From Deltaproteobacteria bacterium (GTDB lineage: Bacteria > Desulfobacterota > DSM-4660 > Desulfatiglandales > Desulfatiglandaceae): a DNA stretch of 64,000 nucleotides. Every line of letters starts with the position of its first letter. Within the stretch, counting starts at the first letter, position 1. Both the position numbers and the translations under genes were made by a program. Under the pieces are notes generated by a model. The model ran no database searches. It saw nothing but the letters and a program-made list of their open reading frames with translations, and was not told where the DNA came from. The stretch spans positions 62,001 through 126,000 of the forward strand of contig JAFDIV010000002.1 in assembly GCA_019307815.1 (NCBI GenBank). The letters run 5' to 3'. Shown piece by piece: positions 46,779 through 56,800 of this stretch.

Positions 46779-47661
46779 ATTCCGTGAGAGATTGGAATCG
46801 GGCGAATTTCTGGTTACCGTGGAAGCCTCGCCTCCCAAAGGTACTGAAACGGCGGACTTCCTGGCAATGCTCGGTAAATTGGCAGGCAGAGTTGACGCTA
46901 TAAACCTGCCAGATTCCCGTGCAGCAAATATCCATTTAGGTCCTTTGGCCGCGTCAATACTTGCGAAGGAAAAGGGCCTTGAGCCCATTTTGACCATATC
47001 ATGCAGGGACAGGAATAGGATTGCGATTAGTGCAGACCTTTTGGGAGCATACGTCCTGGGTATTGACACCATTCTATGTGTGAGCGGTGATTATGTTAGC
47101 TTTGGGGATGCCCCTCAGGCAAAGCCCGTATATGATTTGGATTCAGTTCAGGCCATTAAGATGATTCGTGGTATGGAAGCGGGCGAGGATATAGGTGGAA
47201 ATGTCTTAAAGGGCACGCCCCGGTTTTGTGTGGGTTGTGTGGCCAATCCGGTGGCCGATCCTTTTGAGCCGCATCTATTGAAGCTGGAAAAAAAATTGGC
47301 AGTGGGCGTGGATTTTATCCAGACCCTCGACATCTATGACCTAAATGCAGCGGCCCCGTTTTTGGACTATGTCAGGGATAAAGGGATAAAGGCATTGGCC
47401 GGGCTAAGGCTTGTTACAAAACGGGACGTTGACCTGTGGGAGAATCGCAGGCTCCCTGGTAACGATATACCCCGTGAGATCATATCAGAGGTGAAAGAAG
47501 CCCCTACCGAGGAGGAGGCATTGCAAAAGTCAAGGGCTAGGCTAGTGACTATGCTCAAGGAAATAAGGGCCTCAAACATGTGGGCGGGGGCCCATATCAC
47601 AATGGAAGGTCACGAGGATTTGATTCCCCAGATACTCACGGAAGCGGGATTAGGCAGATAG
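46771..47661 (+). CDS. metF: Methylenetetrahydrofolate reductase
   Basis: A 296-residue FAD-dependent TIM-barrel enzyme interconverting 5,10-methylene-THF and 5-methyl-THF. The chosen ATG at 46771 has AAGGAG before it and overlaps metV by eight bases. Family features are FLVTVEASPPKGTE (catalytic Glu) near residue 15, LTISCRDRNR near residue 75 and GVDFIQTLDIYD near residue 185. Lacking an NADH domain of its own, it should obtain electrons via MetV and HdrCBA-MvhD. In a sulfate reducer it probably works in the oxidative or reductive Wood-Ljungdahl route, which the hut and folD genes also supply. Confidence 0.93.
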   Translation: MSKFRERLESGEFLVTVEASPPKGTETADFLAMLGKLAGRVDAINLPDSRAANIHLGPLAASILAKEKGLEPILTISCRDRNRIAISADLLGAYVLGIDTILCVSGDYVSFGDAPQAKPVYDLDSVQAIKMIRGMEAGEDIGGNVLKGTPRFCVGCVANPVADPFEPHLLKLEKKLAVGVDFIQTLDIYDLNAAAPFLDYVRDKGIKALAGLRLVTKRDVDLWENRRLPGNDIPREIISEVKEAPTEEEALQKSRARLVTMLKEIRASNMWAGAHITMEGHEDLIPQILTEAGLGR

Positions 47662-47697
47662 TAGAGGGAGCAGAAAGGGGGAAACAGCAGATTGGTG

Positions 47698-48942
47698 ATG
47701 AAGGAAGAATCGGTAGTTGTAGTAGGAGGCGGAATAACAGGCCTAACAGCAGCTCTTGAACTTAGGCACTTAGGCAAACGGGTGCTGGTGATAGAGAGAG
47801 GTCCCTTCGTAGGCGGACATGCTGCTGTGTTGCCGTGCAAGGCAACGGATCGTTGCCTCAAGTGTAATGACTGCCTAGTGGAAGAAGTGCTAAGAGAATT
47901 GAAGGAAGATAGCCCTTTACGGTTTGAGACCTATGCCAAGGTTGTAGATATTAGAAAAAACGGAGGCCCGTATATAGTAACAATAGAGACGGGTCCGTGT
48001 TCGGTCGATTGGGAAAGGTGCACGGATTGTGGTGCATGCCTGAAGGCATGTGTGGACTCAGGTCATAAGGCAATTGAGCGGGCTCCTTCCATTAACATCC
48101 ACCCTTTTTATGGTGTCAGGACAGAGATGTGTACATGCCTGAGGGAGGGGAGGGCACCTTCATGTATAGAGGCTTGTCCGGAGGGGGCCATAAAGATTTT
48201 GGACAAAACAGACTCTTTTGATGTGGAGGCAAAGGGTATTATATTGGCATCCGGCTTTCGGCCTTATGAGCCTGAACGACCAAACCGATATGGCTATGGA
48301 CACCTGCCTAATGTAATAACCACTCAACAGGCGGATAAGATGCTTCGTGAGGAGGGTAAGGTTGTCCGCCCTTCAGACCGCAACATTCCAAAGAAAGTGG
48401 CCTTTGTCCAATGTGTAGGCAGTAGGGATAGACGGCTTGGCAGGGAGTATTGTTCCCGGGTGTGCTGTGGGTACTCTTTGCGCATGGCCCTCCATATGGT
48501 TCACATTTGGCCGGATATGGATATCACCGTTTTCTACATGGATGTTCAGAATTTTGGTAAAGATTTTGAGCGTTATTACAAAGAGGCAATGAGGAAGCTT
48601 AGGATGATCAGGGGACTTCCAGGGGACTTTTATGGTACTCAAAACGGCGAAGTTTTGGTGAGCTATTTTTCAGAGCAGCAAGGCAGAACCATTTCGGAGT
48701 CTTTTGAATTGGTCCTGCTCACGGTGGGACTGTCTCCTGACCAAGAGGCCAGAGCCTTAGGAGAGAGGCTTGGATTGCAGGTTAATGAAGATGGCTTTTT
48801 TATAGCCGAGGAGCATGCGGCAAAAGAGGGAGTGATTGTGGCCGGGACAGCGCGTGGGCCCATGGATGTGGCCGAGTGTATTTGTGATGCTAAAAGGGCG
48901 GCCTTGGAGATGAAAAGATATCTTGACGGTATTTACGAATAA
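47698..48942 (+). CDS. HdrA-like flavoprotein (single-length)
   Basis: About 414 residues, similar in size to QmoA and the N-terminal part of HdrA. Start at ATG 47698 (TTG 47692 and GTG 47695 are in the same frame). The FAD motif VVVGGGITGLTAALELRHLG is near residue 6, and CKATDRCLKCNDC near residue 45 resembles the N-terminal HdrA cluster site. Ferredoxin-type cysteines follow (CTDCGACLKAC, with CTCLREGRAPSCIEACPEG), then CVGSRDRRLGREYCSRVCC near residue 240. It begins a second Hdr-like set, 36 bp after metF, and is the only member there with an intact FAD glycine motif. Confidence 0.82.
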   Translation: MKEESVVVVGGGITGLTAALELRHLGKRVLVIERGPFVGGHAAVLPCKATDRCLKCNDCLVEEVLRELKEDSPLRFETYAKVVDIRKNGGPYIVTIETGPCSVDWERCTDCGACLKACVDSGHKAIERAPSINIHPFYGVRTEMCTCLREGRAPSCIEACPEGAIKILDKTDSFDVEAKGIILASGFRPYEPERPNRYGYGHLPNVITTQQADKMLREEGKVVRPSDRNIPKKVAFVQCVGSRDRRLGREYCSRVCCGYSLRMALHMVHIWPDMDITVFYMDVQNFGKDFERYYKEAMRKLRMIRGLPGDFYGTQNGEVLVSYFSEQQGRTISESFELVLLTVGLSPDQEARALGERLGLQVNEDGFFIAEEHAAKEGVIVAGTARGPMDVAECICDAKRAALEMKRYLDGIYE

Positions 48943-49076
48943 ACAACGATACGCAGTACATCCATATGGCACGATCCATTATTGGCTGCCCCAGGATACA
49001 ATATTAAGAGGACCATGAGGGGGCTTAGGAAAAAGCAGGGTCCCCATTGGATGGGGACTGTCATTTTGGTTTGTAA

Positions 49077-50690
49077 ATGACCGGAAGAGAGCAAGACATT
49101 ACCAAATCAATACTAATTCTAGGTAATGGGCCCTATAGTCTTAAAGTTGCCCATGAAGTCGCAGCGCTTGGATACTCCGTGACCCTTGCCGTACAAAACA
49201 CCATTGAATTCACCCCAACAGGGAACCAGAAACCGGTATTCGAGTTGTTGATGCCTGCCATTCTGCTCGATTTTGGAGGTGAACCAGGGGGATTCAGAAC
49301 AGTTTTCGGCCTTGGGGATGGTCGTTCTCAGGTCCAAAAGCCCTTTGGCTGTATTGTAATAGCCATGGAGTGTTTATGGCACTCGGCTATTCAGGCTTGG
49401 GGTGTAACAGAAGAGGGGAGTATCCTTAATTTTTCCCAGGTGTCAAGCGATCCCACAAGGTTTACGGACCAACTTGGACCTGAAGATAAGGTGGTTTTCC
49501 TATGTGGATTCGTACACAACTCCCATCCTTTTGTGCAGGAGCGGATAGTAAAGACCGCCAAAGCCATAAAAGAGCAGGCAGGCTCCAGTGTTTATGTGCT
49601 TACGGAGCATTTCAAGGTGGCCTATGAGGGCCTTGAGAGGATTATCAGACAGGCCCGGGAAGCGGGGGTGATATTTGTAAAATTTTCAAGCAGTAGACCT
49701 GAACTCGAGGCTCGGGATGAGAGTATCTTGATTGCCTATTATGATGAGGCCTTGGGGGCAAAGGTGCATATGTCTGCAAATCTGGTTATTGTGGAAGAGG
49801 GAGCATACCCGGCCGAAGAGTCAGGCGAGATATCGCGTGTTCTGGGAGTCTCTCTGGACAAGCAAGGATTTTTCCAAGGGGATTTTATACATAATCTTCC
49901 TATTTTTACTAACCGCACGGGCATCTTCGTGGTGGGATCAGGTAAGGGGCCTATTTCAGATGCCCAAGCTGATGTAGAGGCAAAGGCAGTGGCCCTAGAG
50001 ATTGCCAAGCTTTTTGATGGCTATCAAAAGGCCACTTGCCAGCCCACGATCAGCCTGGACAAGAAGAAATGCACTATCTGTTTGACATGTTACAGGCTTT
50101 GTCCCCATAGGGCCATATCTTATAAAAATAGAAGGCCTGAATTTTCCTCCCTTGCTTGTAGACAATGCGGAATTTGTGTTGCGGTCTGTCCCATGAATGC
50201 AATAGAGCTTGGAGAGTACAACAGGGAGGCCATATTAGCGAATGTGAAAGAAGCGGCGGCCAGGCATGGAGATGGAGGCGAAAGGGGGCTGCCGCGGTTT
50301 TTGATTCTTGCCTGCCAGAATTCCGCATATGATGCCTATATTCTGGCCAAGAAGCGTGACTTGCCTCTTCAGGCTGAGGTATCAGTAGTGAAAATACCCT
50401 GTGGTGGAAGGGTAGAGCTGGAAATGGTAATCAAGGCCTTTGCCTATGGAGCCGATTGTGTGATGGTATTGACGTGCCATCATGACAGTTGCAAGTCTTT
50501 TGATGGAAGTATGGAGTGTGAGCAAAAGGTTAAGGCCCTGCAAGAGATGTTAAAAGAGATGGGCATTGATGAAGCCAGGCTTGTTTTTGGTACGCTGGCG
50601 CCTGGTTCTGCAATGGAGTTTGCACAACTGATTAATGATGTGGCAAAGAGGTTTATGAAGCAGGATCCGCGAGTCAATCTGGCTGTATGA
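49077..50690 (+). CDS. HdrA-like/MvhD fusion protein, copy 1
   Basis: A 537-residue protein with three parts. Residues 1-310 resemble an HdrA FAD fold, but the glycine motif is degenerate (ILGNGPYSLKVAHEVAALG) and the usual CVGSRD cysteines are absent. Residues about 325-385 hold two [4Fe-4S] motifs (CTICLTCYRLCP, CRQCGICVAVCP). Residues about 400-520 are an MvhD domain with ACQNSAYDAY and LTCHHDSCKSFDGS, where the position that is Sec in the separate MvhD is Cys. The layout recalls QmoB. It has a paralogue 1 kb downstream. It probably relays electrons, perhaps without flavin chemistry. Confidence 0.8.
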   Translation: MTGREQDITKSILILGNGPYSLKVAHEVAALGYSVTLAVQNTIEFTPTGNQKPVFELLMPAILLDFGGEPGGFRTVFGLGDGRSQVQKPFGCIVIAMECLWHSAIQAWGVTEEGSILNFSQVSSDPTRFTDQLGPEDKVVFLCGFVHNSHPFVQERIVKTAKAIKEQAGSSVYVLTEHFKVAYEGLERIIRQAREAGVIFVKFSSSRPELEARDESILIAYYDEALGAKVHMSANLVIVEEGAYPAEESGEISRVLGVSLDKQGFFQGDFIHNLPIFTNRTGIFVVGSGKGPISDAQADVEAKAVALEIAKLFDGYQKATCQPTISLDKKKCTICLTCYRLCPHRAISYKNRRPEFSSLACRQCGICVAVCPMNAIELGEYNREAILANVKEAAARHGDGGERGLPRFLILACQNSAYDAYILAKKRDLPLQAEVSVVKIPCGGRVELEMVIKAFAYGADCVMVLTCHHDSCKSFDGSMECEQKVKALQEMLKEMGIDEARLVFGTLAPGSAMEFAQLINDVAKRFMKQDPRVNLAV

Positions 50691-50713
50691 GAAAAACAAA
50701 CGGGTGAAGGATA

Positions 50714-51193
50714 ATGAATACAGAATCAGCAGAAATCATAGACCTTGAGAGCTATGACAGAGAGAAAACAAAAGAACTCCTGGGGCAGTTGGGTGGGGAT
50801 GTATCATCATGCTTCATGTGTCGCACCTGTACAGCAAGCTGTCCCATAAGCGTGGTAGATTCGCGTTTTAATCCCTTGCGTATCATTCGCATGATCCTTT
50901 ATGGGCTTATTGATGAGGTCTTAAGCAGCGATTTTGTGTGGCTTTGCAGTAGCTGTTATTCATGCCAGGAGAGATGCCCTCAGGGCATTCGTATCACTGA
51001 TTTTATGACAAACCTCAAGAATATGGCTGTTCAACAGGGCTATGCGCCTGCTGGGGTGAAGGCTCAAATGGACATAATAAGGGATGCGGGCAGGATTTAT
51101 CCTTTGGATGATTTTGATAACAAGAAGAGGGCAAAGGCAGGTCTGCCCTCACTTCCCACATCCTGTGATGTGGTAAAGAAATTGCTCGAATAG
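50714..51193 (+). CDS. HdrC-like iron-sulfur protein
   Basis: A 159-residue protein with two [4Fe-4S] motifs: CFMCRTCTASCPI near residue 33 and CSSCYSCQERCPQG near residue 77, the arrangement of HdrC. It starts 24 bp after the first fusion gene with AAGGAT before ATG. It should connect the HdrA/MvhD fusion proteins to the HdrB-like protein encoded at the end of this set. A decayed copy of its 3' end appears after the second fusion gene. Confidence 0.86.
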   Translation: MNTESAEIIDLESYDREKTKELLGQLGGDVSSCFMCRTCTASCPISVVDSRFNPLRIIRMILYGLIDEVLSSDFVWLCSSCYSCQERCPQGIRITDFMTNLKNMAVQQGYAPAGVKAQMDIIRDAGRIYPLDDFDNKKRAKAGLPSLPTSCDVVKKLLE

Positions 51194-51260
51194 GGCTATA
51201 GGGAGTTGTTTGCAAGGCATGTAATGTCCGTTTTGCTGTAGCACAAGACCAGTTTAGGGG

Positions 51261-52865
51261 ATGAGGGCATTAGCCCAGATATATTCGGAGACAGGAGAAA
51301 AAGGTTTGTTGTCAAAAAGGGTACTTATTGTTGGCAATAGTGAATATTGTGTCAAAGTGGCATCTGAGGCTGCATCAATTGGGGCTCCCATAACATTGAT
51401 AAGCTCGCGTGCCTTAGTCACCCAAGGCATGGAAACAGAAGGGCGGATAGAGTTTTTTTCACCGGCTGCCTTACTAGAGTTCCAGGGTACTCCTGGCAGA
51501 TTTAGGGCAATCTTGGGTTTTGATGACGGAACGAGGCTCTACAGGGATATTGGTTGCGTTATAGTCGCCCTGGAATTTGAGTGGAGGGCTGATTTTGCCT
51601 ACTGGGGCATAGAATCTAATGATAATATTATTTCTTTGGTAGACTTAGAGCAACGCTTGCAAGGTGGCAGTATAGACCTGCAGGCGGGAAGTAGGGTATG
51701 CTTCATCTCTGGCTTTAACCATTGTTCTCATCCCGTTTCTCAGAGAAGGGTGGTTAGGGCCGCAAAGTATCTAAGAGAGAAAGTTGGCCTAGATGTTTTT
51801 GTAATAATGGAGCACTTCAAGGTAGCAGAAGACAACTTAGAGAGGCTCATGCGGGAGGCCAGAGACTCAGGCGTGGTATTTGTCAAGTTGACAAATCAAA
51901 GCCCCCAATTAGCCATAAAAAATGGAAGGGTATTTCTTTCATACTATGATGAGGGCCTTGGTGCAGGGGTGGAAATGGGTGCTGATATGATTGTTCTTGA
52001 AGAAGGTATCTACCCTCCAGATATTGCTCCTTACATATCAAGGACACTTGGCATCCATCTAGATAATGCGGGCTTTCTACAAGGTGATTTTATACATAAT
52101 CCTCCAATTTACACGAATCGTAACGGCATCTTTGTGGTCGGGTCCTGCAAGGGGCCTATGGGAAAGGACAGGGCCCTTTGCGAGGCAAAGGCTGTGGCCC
52201 TTGAAGTGGAGAGGCTTTTCAAACAATTTGATGGTGGAGATGAAAAAGCCACAATAAACTGGGATAGCGACAGATGTGCAGCATGCTTGACCTGCTACAG
52301 AGTGTGTCCCCATAAGGCAATTAATTTTTCAGACGGTAAGACAGTATTTTACCCATTGGCCTGTAGGTCATGTGGCATCTGTATGGCCGTCTGTCCCATG
52401 AATGCCATTGAGCTCATAGAGAACTACGAGCAAGGAACAGTAATAGAATCGGACTTTGGGCTAGACTTAGAATATCCGCTGCCTCAACTCGTTATATTCG
52501 CATGCCAGAATTCTGCCTATGAGACATATGAACTTGCCGAGCGAAAAGGTCTTTTTCTCCACTCTGATTTCAAGGTCATCAAGGTGCCATGTGCAGGAAG
52601 CATAGACAGAGAGGCCCTTACCTGGGCATTTGCGTATGGCGCAAAGGTGGTAGTGGTCGCGGCATGCCATCATGACAGTTGTAAATCAATAGAAGGCAGC
52701 CATTTCGGCGAGGTCAGGTCACGCATGGTTAATGAAATGTTGGAGGACATGGGGACTGGCCAGGAATATCTGATCTTTGGTACAGTGGCACCGGGTATGG
52801 TCAGTGAATTTACAGAGATGATTAGAAGTGCAGAAGAAAAAATAAGAATGGACAGTCCCATCTGA
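51261..52865 (+). CDS. HdrA-like/MvhD fusion protein, copy 2
   Basis: A 534-residue paralogue of the protein encoded at 49077-50690, alike along its full length (for example QGDFIHNPPIYTNRNGIFVV near residue 275). The Rossmann glycines are further eroded (LIVGNSEYCVKVASEAASIG). Two [4Fe-4S] motifs (CAACLTCYRVCP, CRSCGICMAVCP) lie near residues 335-380, and the MvhD domain follows with ACQNSAYETY and AACHHDSCKSIEGS. The start may be ATG 51261 or TTG 51309; neither has a strong ribosome site. Having two copies suggests a heterodimer or two alternative partners. Confidence 0.8.
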   Translation: MRALAQIYSETGEKGLLSKRVLIVGNSEYCVKVASEAASIGAPITLISSRALVTQGMETEGRIEFFSPAALLEFQGTPGRFRAILGFDDGTRLYRDIGCVIVALEFEWRADFAYWGIESNDNIISLVDLEQRLQGGSIDLQAGSRVCFISGFNHCSHPVSQRRVVRAAKYLREKVGLDVFVIMEHFKVAEDNLERLMREARDSGVVFVKLTNQSPQLAIKNGRVFLSYYDEGLGAGVEMGADMIVLEEGIYPPDIAPYISRTLGIHLDNAGFLQGDFIHNPPIYTNRNGIFVVGSCKGPMGKDRALCEAKAVALEVERLFKQFDGGDEKATINWDSDRCAACLTCYRVCPHKAINFSDGKTVFYPLACRSCGICMAVCPMNAIELIENYEQGTVIESDFGLDLEYPLPQLVIFACQNSAYETYELAERKGLFLHSDFKVIKVPCAGSIDREALTWAFAYGAKVVVVAACHHDSCKSIEGSHFGEVRSRMVNEMLEDMGTGQEYLIFGTVAPGMVSEFTEMIRSAEEKIRMDSPI

Positions 52866-52951
52866 GGCCATCTTGGAGAGAAAGGCAAATGAGGGGACCT
52901 GCCTTGCCAGAGCATATGACGTGGTAAAGAAGCCACTTAATCAGGGCTTAT
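52866..52951 (+). pseudogene. Probable remnant of a second hdrC 3' end
   Basis: After the second fusion gene, the DNA resembles the end of the hdrC-like gene at 51120-51205. Shared elements are AAGGCA, CTGCC, then GAYGTGGTAAAGAA, and AAT-(A/C)-AGGGCT. Translated, one finds AYDVVKKPLNQ against SCDVVKKLLE. The rest of a second hdrC is missing, as though a fusion-gene/hdrC pair was duplicated and the second hdrC then deleted. Confidence 0.45.
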
Positions 52952-52963
52952 GGAGATTTGCCT

Positions 52964-53842
52964 ATGAGGTATTTGTTATTCCTTGGTTGCACTATACCTG
53001 CCAGGGCCAGAAATTATGAGCTTTCCGCTAGGCGGGTGGCCGAGGCCCTTGGGATCGAGTTGGTGGATGAAAAGCAGTTCGTGTGTTGTGGTTTTCCCAT
53101 AAAAGGGAATGACCATTTTTCGTCAGAGCTTCTTGGGGCATATAATTTGGCTCTTGCTTCTCAGATGGGTCTTGACGTGTGCACTCTTTGTAGTTCTTGT
53201 ACCTCTGCTCTTGCTGAGGTAGCTCATGAATTGGACAAAGACGAGGCATCTCAACGGGAGTCCATAAATGCCCACTTGAGACGCTTAGGCGTGCAATATG
53301 ACGGCAGGGTCAAGGTAAAACACTTTGCCAGGATTCTTTATGAGGATATTGGATCAGATGCAATAAAGCCGATTCTCAAAAAGGACTTGTCAGGTTTAAA
53401 GATCGCTGTTCACTATGGCTGCCACTACCTCAAGCCATCGGAAATATACGAGGGATTTGATCAGGTGGAAGAACCTAAGTCCCTTGAGTCCCTTGTGGCC
53501 TTAACAGGGGCTGAAGTTGTTGACTATCCGGGGAAGAAGCGGTGTTGTGGAGGGCCTGTGCTCCCGGTGGATGAAAAGGTTGCCCTTTCTGTAGCGAAAG
53601 AAAAGCTGGATGAGATCCAGAGGGCAGAGGCCGATGCCCTGTGTCTTGTATGTCCGTTTTGCTCGGTGATGTATGACGGTAATCAAAAGAGCATAGAGAG
53701 CGAGTTCGAGGTAAGCTATAATCTGCCAGTTTTATACTTGACCCAACTTCTTGGCCTTGCAATGGGGTTTGATCGTAAGTCCCTTGGGCTCAATATGAAT
53801 GTTGTCAAGACCAAGGAACTTATGAAAAAGATTCCTGAATAG
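52964..53842 (+). CDS. HdrB-like CCG-domain protein
   Basis: A 292-residue protein with two CCG domains: FVCCGFPIKGND with CTLCSSCTSAL in the first, and RCCGGPVLPVDEK with CPFCSVMYDG in the second. These bind the noncubane clusters of HdrB-type proteins. ATG 52964 has GGAG at 8 nt. It ends the second Hdr-like set. Its natural disulfide (or other) substrate is unknown. The downstream gene runs in the opposite direction and ends 15 bp away. Confidence 0.88.
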   Translation: MRYLLFLGCTIPARARNYELSARRVAEALGIELVDEKQFVCCGFPIKGNDHFSSELLGAYNLALASQMGLDVCTLCSSCTSALAEVAHELDKDEASQRESINAHLRRLGVQYDGRVKVKHFARILYEDIGSDAIKPILKKDLSGLKIAVHYGCHYLKPSEIYEGFDQVEEPKSLESLVALTGAEVVDYPGKKRCCGGPVLPVDEKVALSVAKEKLDEIQRAEADALCLVCPFCSVMYDGNQKSIESEFEVSYNLPVLYLTQLLGLAMGFDRKSLGLNMNVVKTKELMKKIPE

Positions 53843-53856
53843 TGAATGCCTATCAT

Positions 53857-56800
53857 CTACAATTGTGATTCTAGCTCCTGGATTTTTCTGTCAAACTGCC
53901 TCGCTATTAGGCTTTCGAACTCCTTGCCAACAATAGGGCGGTTTTCATGAAGGTACCATTTGATGCTGTTCCAATAGTCTTCCAACTCCTGGCGTTCATG
54001 TATGGAAGCAAGTACCCCTTGTATATCGCGCAATTTTTCTCTCCGTAATTTTTCCTTTTGGAGTTCATACAAATCCAGAATGCGTTGCCTTTGCTCGGTG
54101 GAAAAGCCTATTTCATAAGAGCGGGAAAGTAAATTTTGTACAAGATCGTGAAGTTCCACAAACTCACTAGCCACTTCCATTTGTTCCTGAAATTTTTTGA
54201 CCATGGCCTCTGTAATGACTTTCATTCGTTTTTCATAAGCCATTTCCAGGCGTTTCTCGTAATCGTCTGTTTGAAAAGGATATTTTCGGAGTGAGCGTAG
54301 GCTGTAATAGTAGTAGTTTTTCAATTGATCCAGATTAGTAATGGCCTCCATATAGCTGATCTTTTGGTCAATATCCACACGATCGCGGAAATCAACGCTA
54401 AGGGCATTATGGGCTGTATCTTTCGTCAAGATTAGCCCCCTTTTCGCCTTAAAGAGCTGAATGATTTGGGAGTTGCTGTTCCATATCCTCTCCACAGGTA
54501 AGGAGTTGAGAAAATGGTTTAGTGCTTCATAGCGTTTCTCTATCTTGTTACATAGGGGGAGGAAATTTAGCAGAGAGGGCTTGCCTGGTTGTCGGAGTCG
54601 TTTGCAGGCTAGAAGGGTGAGGAGTAAGATTTTGATTTGATTTTCGTAACTTAGGAAACCACTGATCTTTTCATAGCCATATACTCGCACCTTGTCTCCT
54701 GAGAGGTATTCAAAAATGGCATGCCTAACCGGTTCAGCCAGGTTTTGCAAGGTATTATAAAGACGGAAGGCCTCAAAGATCTCTCTTTCAAATGTGGGGT
54801 AGCCAATACTGGAAAAGGCCCTTTTTTTATAAATATATTGTAGAGGGACCTTTAGCATAAAGTTTGCAATGTCCTTGAATTCCACATATCGGATCCCGCG
54901 CAGTCGGAAGAGCCTTTCCATGGCAAAGACCATCCTTCCTGATCGGATGCATTCCTGTTGGTCAACGTCCAATGGTACTGATTCGAGGCCTTCGTGAGGT
55001 TGTATTTCTGCTTCTGGACCCAGGCGCTGAAAGCGTGCCACAGCATGAAACAGGAGCCCCCGTTGGCGGTGAATATTTTCCAACTCTGTGGCAAAACTGC
55101 TTTTGCCCTCCAGGATCTGTAGGCATATATCTCGTACACGAAACAGCCGCTGGGCCAGGTCTTCCACAATGAGGTCTTCCCTGATGGCCGAAAGCATGAT
55201 GAGGGAGAAAAGAAAAAGGGCATCAAGCAGCTCCTTGTCCTGAGGCTCCAAGATCTCCCTCAATGCATCAAAATGGATTTCACCTCGGATAATGTGATGT
55301 ATCAGGTCATGGTAATGGACGATGAAAAGAAGATAGTGAAGGGTCTGATCGTCCATATGATATCGTTCAGCAAAATTTTCCCTTTTCAGAAACAGAACCC
55401 CTGCTTCAGAGAGGTCTGCCGGGTTTATTTGGTTAGCGTATTTTTCCCTCAGCTCCGGGACCCTGCCAATATCTTGGAAGATGAAGGCCTTTATCAAGGC
55501 ATTGAACAGCTTTTCATTAGCTCTAAGCGCTGCCACGATCTTTTCAAGTTCCTCGATCTGATGTTCATTTACCCCGATGATTCCCGCGGCCATGGGGCCG
55601 AATTCGCGCTGAGCAAGTTGATGCAGGTAGATCTGATCTTGAAAGCTGTCCCTGTCTCTCTGTATCAAGGCCTGCATCTTTTTTGCGCTTTTGAGGATAT
55701 ATTGGGTCACAGGGGACTTGATATAAAGGGATCCGGAAAGGTCCAATTCCTCCAATGCGGTGAATTCGGGCAAGATGAACTTGAGGAGGCTTCTAGCATG
55801 GTGGTATAGGAGATCCAAGTGGGTGAAGAAGTGGCTTGGATCAAACAATATTTCCAACATCTCAGATCGAAGGGCCTCTCGGAGCTTTGCAATGGCCTGG
55901 TACCATTTGGTTTGTCTTAATGGGAGTTGTATTTTAGGATCCTCGTAGGACAGGAGGGTTTGGTGGCTTTGGTAGAAGCTTTCCAGGTCAAAAAATAAGG
56001 TCTCCAGAGTGCTTAGTTTTTCTTTGGGAAATTGGGTCAATGGCTTGCGTGCCAATAAATCAGTAAGGTCTTTTAGCCTTTGGATACCTTTATCAATATC
56101 CACATAGCCAACCTCCAGCGATTGGGATGAGGCATCTATTTTGAGCTGAAAACCTGTTCCCACAATAAAGGTGGTCTTGTTTTCATAAAGCTGATCTGCC
56201 AGGATTTTCAGGAAGGGAAGGCCTAGGTATTCGCGTTTAATTAGGCTTCCTTCTTTTTCAATACGGTTTATTTGTTGGTCGATTTCCTCATTGGTAAGAT
56301 TGGCCAGCAAGGGATTGAAATTGATTACTGTCTCTTCTCGGATGACATTTACTGTTATCCAGATGAGCGTAAAGACAAGGCGGCTGCTCAGTCGAGAAAA
56401 GATTCTTCCTGTGCCATGGAACTCCACATTTAGGAGTTTCCTATAAAAAGAGGCCAATTCCAAGGGGTCGCCCTTTAGAAAACGGCGTTCAAAGTCATTC
56501 ACCGTGTTAATTAGGTCGATAACATTTTCAAGCCTAGATAGTTTTTTTTGATCATAATCTGCTAGTGTTTCCTTTTCCATGGGGCCCTTTTGTTTCAGCT
56601 CAAGCCAGTTACCCAAGAAGTCATAATAGTTCATCATTTTGAGGCACTTGGCCATTATCTCATTGTGAATTCCCCCACTGGCTGTGATTCTCTCGTCAAG
56701 AAGCTTGTCCCAATCAAGGTCTCTGTTCATCACCACTCTAACAGCAGACTCATACAAATCGAATAGCTCTTTGAGCTGGGCAGACGAGAGCTCCATGCCC

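Noticed and set aside
47698-52865. Assignment as the qmoABC operon
   Set aside because: There is no QmoC-like membrane subunit, the first protein lacks clear QmoA-specific features, and aprBA or sat are not adjacent; HdrB and HdrC partners are soluble types.
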